Source: Asparagopsis taxiformis
Taxonomy: Eukaryota > Rhodophyta > Florideophyceae > Bonnemaisoniales > Bonnemaisoniaceae
Assembly (NCBI GenBank): GCA_030407315.1
Contig: JALQPE010003095.1
Location: forward strand, 1-45,771
Length of the DNA stretch: 45,771 nucleotides
Direction: 5' to 3'
A program made the translations under genes and the position numbers. Position 1 is the first letter of the stretch; each line of letters starts with the position of its first letter. Positions 11,868 through 22,007 of this stretch are shown here, in pieces. The notes below the pieces were generated by a model, which saw only the letters and a program-made list of their open reading frames with translations, did no database searches and had not been told where the DNA came from.

Positions 11868-14153
11868 ATGAATTACGCTGTGTCGAATTCCAGCGCGTCG
11901 CCCAGGCAACCGTTGCCAACGTCAGCGGACGCCGAAGCCGACGTGGCCTTGTCAGCAGAAGCGATCTTCGTGACTGATCGATCTATCCCGCCGGATATCG
12001 AGGCGATCGGCCAGCTACCACGTACGGTAAGCCCGTTTGAGTCCGTGAGCATGGACCCCGCAACGCGCGGTCAGCTCAACGAAGGGAACGTGACTCCCAC
12101 GGCACTACGCGTAGTCTACGAAGACCTTCGAGGTCACATCGAAAGGGCGAGCGACGCGGCCGTCGACGAAGCCGTAAGGCAGAGACTCGGAGTCTCGGAG
12201 CGCGAAGCTCGTGCGTTACGTGAACGCTCAGCGACCCCCCTCGAACGGGAAAACGAAGATTTACGAAACTGCCTCTCCGCCGTGGAGGGAAGACTCGACT
12301 CGTTTGTCGTAGTATTCAACGAAATCGTCGCCGGACGTTCCGCTCCGCCGAGCGGAAGCGATCCGAATTACGAAGAAGGCTCGCGCGCCTATAACTCGCA
12401 ATCCTCCCCGGCCGTTCCGGGAGGATACCCACCAACACCCGGTCCGACGACCCCGACAACGTACGGAAGGGGGGCGACAGTGCAACGAGCCATCGCCAAC
12501 CCCAACGAGACGCCACGAAGGCAATTGCGTTTTAACGATACGCCAGACCACGCGCGGTCGGCGGACGCAGCACGAGCTGCGCAATTCGATACGAGAGCTC
12601 CCCCGCCACGTGAAACGTACATTCCGTGGCTGGGTACGTTCGGCACGACGGACACGCGAGTCCACGAAAACGAACGTGCCGACGCGGTACGCTTACCAGG
12701 GAACGCCCTCGGACCCGTTTGCCACGCGTTGGCAGAGCACACGACAATGCTCGACGCATTTGCGAACGTGGTGTCGTACCGCATGTACCGACTTAACGAT
12801 GTACGTGAACATCTCTACGTGAACGAGAGTCAAAGCGTACATAAGCTCAAACGTGAGCTGGAGGGACTTTTCCCTACGTTAAAGCCGTTCTCCGGCCGGA
12901 ATCCGATTACGTTGCTCGGATTCCTCGCCCAAATACGTGATGGGTTCAGCACACTCGGAGTGTGCGAGGGAGTGGCAGTACGTGCGCTACACTTCTTCCT
13001 CGAAGGGGACGCCCGACGGTTCTACGATTCCCAGTGTACGACTGGTGTGATCACGACTGATCCGACGAAGAGGTTCTCGTGGCCTCACGTGATCAACGCG
13101 TTGATCAAACGATACCTGCAAGACGACGTGCTGCAGGAGGCCTACGAAAAGGTCACGATGATCACGCAGAGTCCTAACGAGGACGAGAATCAGTACGCTG
13201 ATAGACTCGACACCGCCACGCGGGCGTGTAACTACGTGTTTACGGACCGACTCCTCGTTCACCACTACGTGCGTGGTTTGCTGCCCTCGACGCGGGCAGC
13301 CGTAACGGAACGACTCCGGTCACTTCCCGAACGAGAGAGGAACGACCTCACCGTTGTGAGACGATTGGCGACGGCCGAAGGAACGACCTTCCGTGCACGT
13401 ACGGCAGCTGTCGCGTCAGCCGCGAAACCGAAAGTGCGGTTTCCGGTGAAGCCTACGTTGGCTATTTCCGACCACGAGTCGAGGAAGTTCGCGGACTACG
13501 ATGAGTCCGCGTACTTACGTGACGAACGGGCTAGCGAGCCCAGTTACCACGATGTTAACCTGAACATCCCCGCAAGGGATGATGACGACGTATCGCTCGC
13601 CGCGGCTCACGTTGCCGAGAATTTAGAGGCGATACTCTTCACGAACGGGCCGCCGCCCAACGATACGAAAACGGCAAACGAAAAGCCGGACGAGCTCGAA
13701 GCTCGATTGAACCGTCCATGCGAGGACGTGCCGAAGCTCACGAGCGAGCAGACGCAATTGGCGCACTCCGTAATCCCGAATGATTACTGGACGCTATCGT
13801 GTTGGTCATGCCGCGAAGATGGCCACTCGACGTTTACGTGTCCGCGTCTGACGCCAGATCAACGGATCTTTTTCGCGTACAAGTACTACCTCTTCCACGT
13901 GAAGAGCAACCCGCGGCAGGCTGAGTACTTCCGCCAACGAATGGCCAAACGTAACCAGGAACGACCTGGTGAGCGAGGGAACGTGACCCCGCGGAGGTAC
14001 GGCACGCCGCCTACGATACTCCGAAACCCCAATCGTGACGGGGGAAGGCCCTTCGACAGGCGCCGCGGCGACTTTCGTAATGACCGACGTGACCCCCGCC
14101 CGTGGGCGAACGAACGAAATGGCCCCGTAATGGCCGCAGCGGAGTCTACGTGA
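11868..14153 (+). CDS. gag: gypsy gag polyprotein
   Basis: This is an intact 761-aa frame starting at ATG 11868. The middle part (about residues 330-500) has the retrotransposon gag pattern, including LKPFSGRNPITLLGFLAQI, FFLEGDARRFYDSQC and NQYADRLDTATRACNYVF. A single CCHC zinc knuckle, CWSCREDGHSTFTC, lies near residue 645. The tail is Arg/Pro-rich and could bind nucleic acid. It packages element RNA. The TGA stop at 14151-14153 is followed by pol in another frame, about 50-60 nt downstream, so pol expression would need reinitiation, frameshifting or readthrough. Confidence 0.8.
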   Translation: MNYAVSNSSASPRQPLPTSADAEADVALSAEAIFVTDRSIPPDIEAIGQLPRTVSPFESVSMDPATRGQLNEGNVTPTALRVVYEDLRGHIERASDAAVDEAVRQRLGVSEREARALRERSATPLERENEDLRNCLSAVEGRLDSFVVVFNEIVAGRSAPPSGSDPNYEEGSRAYNSQSSPAVPGGYPPTPGPTTPTTYGRGATVQRAIANPNETPRRQLRFNDTPDHARSADAARAAQFDTRAPPPRETYIPWLGTFGTTDTRVHENERADAVRLPGNALGPVCHALAEHTTMLDAFANVVSYRMYRLNDVREHLYVNESQSVHKLKRELEGLFPTLKPFSGRNPITLLGFLAQIRDGFSTLGVCEGVAVRALHFFLEGDARRFYDSQCTTGVITTDPTKRFSWPHVINALIKRYLQDDVLQEAYEKVTMITQSPNEDENQYADRLDTATRACNYVFTDRLLVHHYVRGLLPSTRAAVTERLRSLPERERNDLTVVRRLATAEGTTFRARTAAVASAAKPKVRFPVKPTLAISDHESRKFADYDESAYLRDERASEPSYHDVNLNIPARDDDDVSLAAAHVAENLEAILFTNGPPPNDTKTANEKPDELEARLNRPCEDVPKLTSEQTQLAHSVIPNDYWTLSCWSCREDGHSTFTCPRLTPDQRIFFAYKYYLFHVKSNPRQAEYFRQRMAKRNQERPGERGNVTPRRYGTPPTILRNPNRDGGRPFDRRRGDFRNDRRDPRPWANERNGPVMAAAEST

Positions 14154-14202
14154 CGACTTCCGCTGACGAAACACCACTCGAGGTGGAAACGAGTCACGAT
14201 GA

Positions 14203-17200
14203 CAAGCGAGCTTCGTGGGCTCACGACGACGACGTGTCGAACGGCCTCGCGCCGAAAAACGACCAGGCGATGTAGGTCACGAGCCACCCACATCGCCTGA
14301 ACCCTTACGTGAAAGGGGGACGACCGACGTCGATGATTGGTCCTCCGCAGGCTCACCGATGAACGAGAGTTACGTAAAGCTCACGGCCGCGAAGGCCAAC
14401 TCGAGTCACACGACACCCGACGTGGGGGAAGAAACGAAGTCCGACGGGACAACCGAACCTCACACGAAGAGGAAGCCTCGCAGACGAGCGAGACGCGCTA
14501 CCCGGAAGCACGACGCTTCCGAGCGCGAGAAAGCCAAGCACGCGGCTTATACGAAGCGTGTCGACACAAAAGAAGCCATACGGGCTCATACGGTGAAGCG
14601 ACGAATCGCTAGCGAAGACGTAGACCGCGCGCCGGTCAGGACCGAACCGTTGGTCCTCGACGGGCATACGTGCCTACTTGCGTCGAAGCATTATATCGTG
14701 TCCGGAACGATAGGACTAGACCTCAACGTGATGAGGGCGATTACCATCGCGATGGATACGTGCAGCGGCTACAACTTGATACGAACAAGTTTACTACCCT
14801 ACGACTGGGTCGACCGCTGTCTACGTGACGAAGAGCTACCGAAGCTCGGAGACGCCAACGGGCGACGTTTGCCTATCGAAGGCGCCATCCTGCTTCGCGT
14901 CAGGCTGGGGAACTCGCTGTTCCGCGTAAAATTCTTCGTAGCCAACACGCTGGCTGTTCCCGTTATAATGGGCACGTCGTTCATGTCGAAGCATGTCGAT
15001 GCTATACGCTGTCGAGCGCAGACAATCGACCTCCACCGGGGGGATACGATACCCATTATTGCGGAGGGCGATACGAAGACTCCGTACGAGGAGGGGGAAG
15101 AGACGAATCCAAACGTGGAGCCCCCGAAACGCCGCGAGCGTAACGCTGCCTCGAATAGGCCGAGCCGAACGTTCTCGGTTCGCCTGACGAAGTACACGCG
15201 TGTACCGGCGATGTCGCAACGGACCGTCAACGTGACGACGGACGCGACCGGACTCGTGTTCCTCGAACCGAAAGCGTCGGTGCAGTTCCGGCATGGGCTG
15301 CGCATAGCCAACGGAGTGGTCGACGTAGGACCGAGAGAGACGTTCTCTATTATCGTGTCGAACTTCACGAAGAAGGACCGCGATTTGCCGAAAGGCGCGA
15401 CGATTGCGTACGCGGTACGCTCCCCGTTGGGAATCGTCCCACTCAAGCGTGAGGGCGGCGAAGCCCTCGCGAAGGTTTTGAACCTACCGCTAGTCGACGC
15501 GACGACGCGGACGAATACGAACGGGTTGGGCGACGAAACGCCAGACCCGTTGGTCAACGAAAAGGGGAACGACCCCGCCACGAATTGGCAGTCGACAATC
15601 GATTTGTCGCACCTCGACGACGAGGATTTACGAAAGCGCATCAACGAGATGCTAGCTACACATTCGTCAATGTGGACGAGCGGACGCCTCGGCGAAATCA
15701 ATGCTACGGAGCATCGAATCGAACTCGAACCGGGCACGCGGCCCATACGTTCAATGCCCTATCGTCAGGGTCCGGCTTTACGTACGATAGCCGAGGAGCA
15801 GATCACGAAGATGCTCAACGAAGGGGTTATCGAACCCGCGTCCAGCGAATGGGCGTCACCAATCGTGTTGGTGCCGAAGAAGGACGGATCCTTACGTTTC
15901 TGTGTCGACTACAGGCGTTTGAACGCGAAAACGATCGCTGATTCGTACCCGCTTCCTCGTATGGAAGACTGCCTTGATTCGTTGGGCGACGCCGCCATCT
16001 TCACGACACTCGACTGTAACGCCGGTTACTGGCAAGTGCCCGTCTCCGCCGAGGACCGTGATAAGACAACGTTTACGTCTTTCATGGGAACGTATCGCTA
16101 CGTGTGAATGCCATTCGGGCTACGAAATGCCCCCGCTACGTTTCAGCGGACGTTGGACATAATCCTCTCCGGAGTACGTTGGCAATCATCCCTTGTCTAC
16201 TTAGACGACGTAATCGTCTTTTCGAAAGACCTCGAGTCTCACCTGGGTCACGTTGACCAGGTGCTTTCCCTGCTACGCGCAGCAGGAGTAACGTTAAAGC
16301 TCACGAAGTGCTCGTTCTTTCAACCACGAGTTGACTACCTGGGGCACGTGATCACCCCAGGGAAGCTGCACGTCGCAGCACGGAACAAGGAAGCCTTTCG
16401 TACGGCTACGTTCCCGCGAGACAAGACGCAATGTCGATCGTTTTTGGGAGCGGCCAACGTTTACCGCCGTTTCGTAAAGGCGTATGCCGAGATCGCTCGG
16501 CCACTCAACACGATGTTGAAGAAGGACGCTTCCCCCGATTGGACGAACCCAACGGACGCGCAAACGAATGCGTTCGAAACGTTGAAGACGATACTGGTGT
16601 CGCCACCAGTATTGCACCTTCCGAAGGCGGGACGTCCGTTCATGATCGATACCGACGCGTCGGCGTATCAGCTGGGAGCTACGTTGCTCCAGCAGCAAAA
16701 CGAAGATAAGCCCAACGAATGGGTGCCGATTGGGTACTGGTCGAAGACCCTTAACGAAACCGAACGTGGTTACTCGGCGACCGAGCGCGAGTGTTACTCC
16801 GTCGTCTGGGCGATAACGTCGCTCCGACCCTACGTAGAGGGTCAGCGGTTCACCGTACGTACGGACCACGAAGCCTTACGTTGGCTGATGACGTTGACGG
16901 ACGCGTCCGGACGACTACTACGATGGAGGCTACGCGTTGCCGAATTCGATTTCGAAGTTACGTACAGGCCTGGGCGCGTGCACCAGGTACCTGACGCTTT
17001 ATCACGTGTGATATCTACGTATGACGACGGTCGACCCGTTGACGATGACGTACCATCGTACGGGGACGCGGTCCTCGTGACGACTCGCAGTCGGCGACAA
17101 CCCACACGAAATGGGCAAGGACGATCGACGTCCGCACGAAAAAGGGCAACGAGTGCCAGGGGTCACGATGACCCGTCGAACGAGACTCGTGATGAACGAA

Positions 17201-18804
17201 CACCAGCCACGACGGCTGGCCACGATGGACTCGAGTTCAACCGCGACGCGTCGCTCGATGACGTTCTTGACGAGGAACCGGATTTCCTCGACGAACAGCG
17301 CGCTGCCGAAGACGATTAGGCACGCGTGCCACCAGCTGACGTTCAGCTTCCCATTACGAGGGACGAGCTTATCGAAGCTCAACGCGAGGACGCGTTCTGT
17401 CAAACGATACTGACACGACAGTCCGAGACGCAGGACGCTGCATTCTTCGAAGGCCACGATGGCTTACTCCGACGCCGGAACCCTCACGACGAGGAACGTA
17501 CACAAATCGTTGTGCCGGCTTCGTTACGGCCGCGGCTACTGGAGTTAACGCACCACCACGTCCTCGCTGGACATCCCGGACAAACGCGTATGTACTATAC
17601 CCTACGGAGGACGTACTACTGGCCCGCGATGGCCGCCGACATCCACGCAACGGTACGAAACTGCGTTGGATGTGCGAAGAACCGCGTGAAGCTTCGCAAA
17701 CGGACGAACCCGTTACGTTTATTTCCGGCTACGGAGCCGTTGCGAGACCTATGTATCGACATACTAGGTCCGCTTACGAAAACCACGCGTGGTAACCGAT
17801 TTATTCTCGTGATAACGAACCGCTTCACGAAGCTGACTAGAGTCGTACCTCTACGAAATATCGATTCCGCCAACGTGGCGAGCGCGTTCGTCAACGCGTG
17901 GGTCTTCTCGTATGGACCCCCACGGACGCTCATAAGCGATAACGGAAAGCAGTTCGCTGCTAAGTTTTTCCAGCACCTCTGCAACGAAATTGGCTTAACG
18001 AACGTCTTTACGTCGACGTACCACCCCCAAACGAACGGGCAGGTGGAGCGCTACAACAGGACGATCCTGGCGATGCTGCGCAATTACGTGAACGAAAACC
18101 AGAACGACTGTGATCGATACGCATCGGCGTTAACGTTTGCGTACAACACGCATGTGCATTCGAGCACGGGCACGACGCCCTTCGATTTGATTCTCACGAA
18201 TCCACCGCCACCGTTGGCGCTACACACGTCGGTAACGAACCGCGAACTACCCGACGGGGGAGGGCGAGCCACTTACGTGCGTGAGCTCGCCACAACGATG
18301 GATAACGCGTATCGAACGCTGACGGCCGCGCAGGCACGTTATAAACGAAATTTCGACAAACGAGTCCGTGTCTCGAATCGAAACATCCGCGCGGGAGAAT
18401 ACGTATTCATCGACCCGACGGACGGGACCACGAAGGGCACGAAGCTCGGCAACCACGCGTTGGGACCGTTCCGCGTACTACGTAACGACGTACGTACGTT
18501 CGTCATCCAACGAGGAGACGTAGTTGAACGTGTCAACTCGGACCGCGTTGCGTACGCGCCAACGCCGGCGAACGCGCCCCCGCCGGAGCCATACGATGCC
18601 ACCGAGGCAGACCTCGACAAGAACCGCGACGGTCCGGCGTATGTAGTAGACGACCTACTCAACCACCGCGTGAACGAGGACGGAACGTTAGACTTCCTCG
18701 TGAAGTGGGTCGGGTATCGTACCCCTACGTGGGAGCCCCGCCGGAACGTATCTGAAGAGAGCGTCTCTCGATACTTCGCACGCGTGCGACGAGCAACAAC
18801 GTGA
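14203..18804 (+). pseudogene. pol: gypsy pol polyprotein (PR-RT-RH-IN-chromodomain) with two in-frame stops
   Basis: One frame runs from just after a TGA at 14200-14202 to 18804. A retropepsin-like motif, MDTCSGYNLI, lies near 14,755, with VPVIMGTSF downstream. The reverse transcriptase includes VLVPKKDGSLRFCVDYRRLN, MPFGLRNAPATFQ and the catalytic YLDD (about 16,198-16,209). RNase H residues sit in DTDASAYQLGATLL, ATERECYSVVW and RTDHEALRWL. The integrase has an HHCC zinc finger (about 17,550-17,690) and a DDE set in CIDILGPL, LISDNGKQF and QTNGQVERYNR. A C-terminal chromodomain (VDDLLNHRV to YRTPTWEP) marks it as a chromovirus. TGA at 16105-16107 splits the RT between YRYV and MPFGL, and TAG at 17317-17319 separates RNase H from integrase. 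Both fit C-to-T changes (CGA to TGA, CAG to TAG). Confidence 0.9.
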
Positions 18805-19294
18805 AAGGCCACGACGGCCCCCGAAAACGCACACGAGCGTCGGGTTAAGCGCACGCGTGCGCGACGTTGCACGATGCAACAAACGAAGGCGACGAGCCGC
18901 ACGAACGAGAAGCGAAGGCACAACGAGTGGCCGGGACGTCCACCCTTGCGTTGGGGGGGCGCGATGCGTGCTAGAGCCGTCGCTCTTTTCGTTTTCGACA
19001 CCATACGTTGGTGGAGGCACGAGCGCCAACGAAAGATTGGACGACGAGTCCACGCGCGGACGATTCACACGATGTGAAGAGCCACGACTGGCTCGACAGT
19101 GCTGACCGTCCCACGGGCAAAGGTGACGACACCACGGGCCACGGACGGACAACACGTCAGATTTTTCGCGCGAAAAATTATACTTGGGCCAGCGGGCCAT
19201 GGACGCACGGTACGAAAAATCGGGCCGATTACAGTGCGCTAATCCGGCCAAATCTCGGGACACGCGCGCCCCGAAAATTTCGTAATTTTGGCAC
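18805..19294 (+). other. gypsy 3' non-coding sequence, cut by the giant transposon
   Basis: CpG-rich sequence follows the integrase stop, with a G-run (about 18,950-18,960) that could serve as a polypurine tract. It has no coding content and ends where the ACTACGG terminal repeat starts. Confidence 0.4.
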
Positions 19295-19307
19295 ACTACG
19301 GTGTTGA
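19295..19307 (+). repeat. left terminal inverted repeat
   Basis: ACTACGGTGTTGA pairs perfectly with 45758-45770 on the other strand. One further base upstream (C) would give the classical CACTA terminus. Confidence 0.8.
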
Positions 19308-19314
19308 AAAGGGG

Positions 19315-19660
19315 GCCTCAGACAGTACTGCGAGACAGTGATTTTTACTGTCTGAGACAGTAAAAATCACTATGCGGCAAATGAAAATTAATGCCACACT
19401 TGGAGACAGTGATTTGCACTGTCTGGCAGACAGTACGGAACACTGTCTGCAGACAGTAAAAAACACTGTCTCACAGTACTGTCTGAGGCAGTGAATGGAG
19501 ACAGTAAAAATTAATGATTTATTCAATAGTTGGATATGATGTAATTTACTGTACTGGGCAGTGTTGGCGGATAGTGTTTTGTATTGGCCAAGGCAACATG
19601 GCCGGATAGTGAAATACGCTGCCTGGGACAATAGATGGAACCAACACGGTGCACTGTCCT
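19315..19660. repeat. left subterminal GACAGT/ACTGTC repeat cluster
   Basis: Many copies of GACAGT occur in both orientations, often as short palindromes such as ACTGTCTGAGACAGT, with spacers rich in A and T. The same motif fills the right end. In CACTA elements such clusters are bound by the transposition proteins. Confidence 0.75.
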
Positions 19661-19674
19661 GGGCAGTACCTGGA

Positions 19675-20205
19675 GACAGTGATTTTCACTGTCCTGGGCA
19701 GTACCTGGAGACAGTGATTTTCACTGTCCTGGGCAGTACCTGGAGACAGTGATTTTCACTGTCCTGGGCAGTACCTGGAGACAGTGATTTTCACTGTCCT
19801 GGGCAGTACCTGGAGACAGTGATTTTCACTGTCCTGGGCAGTACCTGTAGACAGTACTTTGTGCTGCCCTGGGCAGTACCTGTAGACAGTACTTTGTGCT
19901 GCCCTGGGCAGCACCTGTAGACAGTACTTTGTGCTGCCCTGGGCAGCACCTGTAGACAGTACTTTGTGCTGCCCTGGGCAGCACCTGTAGACAGTATTTC
20001 GTGCTGCCCTGGGCAGCACCTGTAGACAGTACTTTGTGCTGCCCTGGGCAGCACCTGTAGACAGTATTTCGTGCTGCCCTGGGCAGCACCTGGAGACAGT
20101 ATTTCGTGCTGCCCTGGGCAGCACCTGGAGACAGTATTTCGTGCTGCCCTGGGCAGCACCTGGAGACAGTATTTCGTGCTGCCCTGGGCAGCACCTGGAG
20201 ACAGT
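19675..20205. repeat. 35-bp tandem repeat, about 15 units
   Basis: GACAGT recurs exactly every 35 bp (19675, 19710, and so on to 20200). Three unit types follow in blocks: first with GATTTTCACTGTCC, then with ACTTTGTGCTGCCC, then with ATTTCGTGCTGCCC. Each has CTGGGCAGYACCTGK after it. The block order suggests growth by unequal exchange. Antisense open frames across it are a by-product of the 35-bp period. Confidence 0.9.
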
Positions 20206-22007
20206 AAAAGTAGTGTCCTGATATAGTAAAATTCGGTGTCTGGGAGTGGTGGATGAGATGGAGCGTCACGCTGTCGTGGGCATCTTTCTGGGGTAGAGGA
20301 AGGCAGTTCTAGCGCTATGAGGATGGGGCATGGACGGTATTCATATGGGAATGGACAGAATAGTACGGCTAGGAATTTTTATTTCGTAGTGACTATGAGC
20401 TAGCGAGAGGTATACGCGGTAGGATAGGTAGCAATCTAAGAGGGTGCGATATGGGAAGCTTCACTCTGGATTTGTTTATTTGCGCAGGCTACATTGAGAA
20501 TAAACAATCCCTATGTTAAAAATGCTACTACAACTAACACTATTCCGACGAGTAAAACTAAAACTACTAGAAAAGTCTAGAAATCTATCAACTGATTGAG
20601 CTGCATGAATAAGCTAGGAAATGAAGAGAAGAAGAAAAAATGATGTAGAGAAAGGAAACAAGTTAGTGACGTTGAATTGGAGAGGGAAATTGATGGTGAT
20701 TAGGAGACTAACGTACCTTAACAAATACCATTGCATCCCAAATTGAGATATGTACTCACAGGCAGAAAAGAAAATTAGTGGAGAAGTGGTAAGAGAGAAA
20801 GATAAATGAAAGTAGAATTGGAACACTCACCGACTGGAAACCTGAGAAAGAGAAAACGAATAGAAAACTGGGTTAGTGGCGTGAGTTGTGGAAACGTACC
20901 ATCATGGTTCATATCCGTCGGAGACAAAGCAACAACTTTGGCCTTGGGAGCCGTATTGATGATCTAAAACTTACGCTTTGGAAGCAGTTTAGATGATCTA
21001 TACGGCTTCCACGGCCAGGGTTGTTGCTTTGCTTCCGACGGATATGAAGATGGAAACAGGGATCTCCAGAATCTGTTGTTTAAGTAGCACTCTGCGGGCG
21101 GAAATGACGTGTACTCTAACAATAGAGGGATGAATTTGAAACGGAGCGGTGCGATGGGAGGCCCAGAAAAACGATACCTAGGGTGCGAATTACGCTTTGA
21201 AGCACATGACCTGGCAGAACAGGCGCAAAATTATTGTATCTTCTACCGCCTTCTCTAGTCTATAATGACGTCATCACTACAGAAATATAGGAAAAACACT
21301 AGCATATCGGGCCTACTGGAAAGGGGGAGGCGAGGAGTAGGAAAAATGGCGCACTTTCCTGGACGAGGAGTCCGCGCTTCCAGTGATGATTTGGACGGTA
21401 TATATCGATGACGTCATTGCATGCTCTGAGCACACTTGGCAGGCAGTCAAAGCGGGCCACGTGGATGTGGGCGGCTAGGAAACAGCAGTGTGGGAGAAAT
21501 TTTATAATTTTCATGTTGCAAGCGAGCAGTGAATCTGCATTGCAATATATAAATTTATGCTAATTTAAGATATCACACCGAGTACGATTCAACGAGAGAT
21601 TGTGCTTTCAACTTGTAAATAGGGCCGAAAATGGTAGAGTATACGAGTAGGAAGTACGTGTATGAGAAAATCAGATTCAGTATTAGTGCCTAGAGCATCA
21701 CTGCGAAATAAACGGCCGTTTTCCGGAAATGGATACATCTTGGCTGGGTTTGTGGTTAGGGGATGCGATACAAGATAGCAAAACGATGTTGAGTCCGGAT
21801 GAAATAGCAATCAATGTGCATAAAGCAATGAGCATAGGGCAAAGCATTGTGGTGAACCAGTTCATTGGATCGAATGAAAGCCTGGAAAGGTTTCGTAACG
21901 GTTAAAAGTAGTAGTACTGTATTGAGATAGTAGTCATGTCATAGAAGTTTAGAGTTGTATTCTATGCAACAAAACTGAGCGAAGAAGAAAAGAACAAAAA
22001 CATCAAG
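20206..22007. other. transposon 5' non-coding region
   Basis: The region between the tandem repeat and the transposase ATG is AT-rich and carries no recognisable gene. It contains a long imperfect hairpin (20908-21049) and presumably the transposase promoter. Confidence 0.5.
20908..21049. repeat. long imperfect inverted repeat (hairpin)
   Basis: Arms of about 62 bp begin TTCATATCCGTCGG and end with its complement CCGACGGATATGAA, separated by a loop of about 16 bp (TTACGCTTTGGAAGCA). A handful of mismatches are spread along the stem. It could be a foldback element, a small-RNA precursor or a DNA structure near the transposon end. Confidence 0.75.

Larger units (their letters stand above)
11146..19294 (+). 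mobile_element. Ty3/gypsy chromovirus-like LTR retrotransposon, internal part nearly complete
   Basis: The order is leader, gag, then pol as protease-RT-RNase H-integrase-chromodomain, the gypsy order. The element is inactive as read because pol has two stops. No 3' LTR matching the leader is seen before the giant DNA transposon begins at 19,295, so the 3' LTR is either lost or lies beyond the window. The boundaries are therefore approximate. The sequence is unusually rich in CpG and in ACG/CGT triplets compared with the flanking AT-richer DNA. Confidence 0.75.

Noticed and set aside
12261..12784. Minus-strand open frames opposite gypsy gag
   Set aside because: These are shadows of the gag frame in a CpG-rich sequence; no start context or family features.
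14799..15746. Long minus-strand open frame (315 codons) opposite gypsy pol
   Set aside because: It lies wholly opposite protease/RT coding sequence, and its composition follows from the ACG/CGT-rich codon use of pol. It has no motif.
11146..19294. Matching LTR pair for the gypsy element
   Set aside because: I compared the leader (11,146-11,867) with the 3' tail (18,805-19,294) by eye and found no convincing shared stretch, so no LTR borders are reported.
19675..20205. CRISPR-like array
   Set aside because: Repeats are directly adjacent without unique spacers, and the context is a eukaryotic transposon end.
19756..20269. Minus-strand repetitive open frames
   Set aside because: A 35-bp tandem repeat shifts frame with each unit, so similar peptides appear in all three frames. 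It is a repeat artefact and not a gene.
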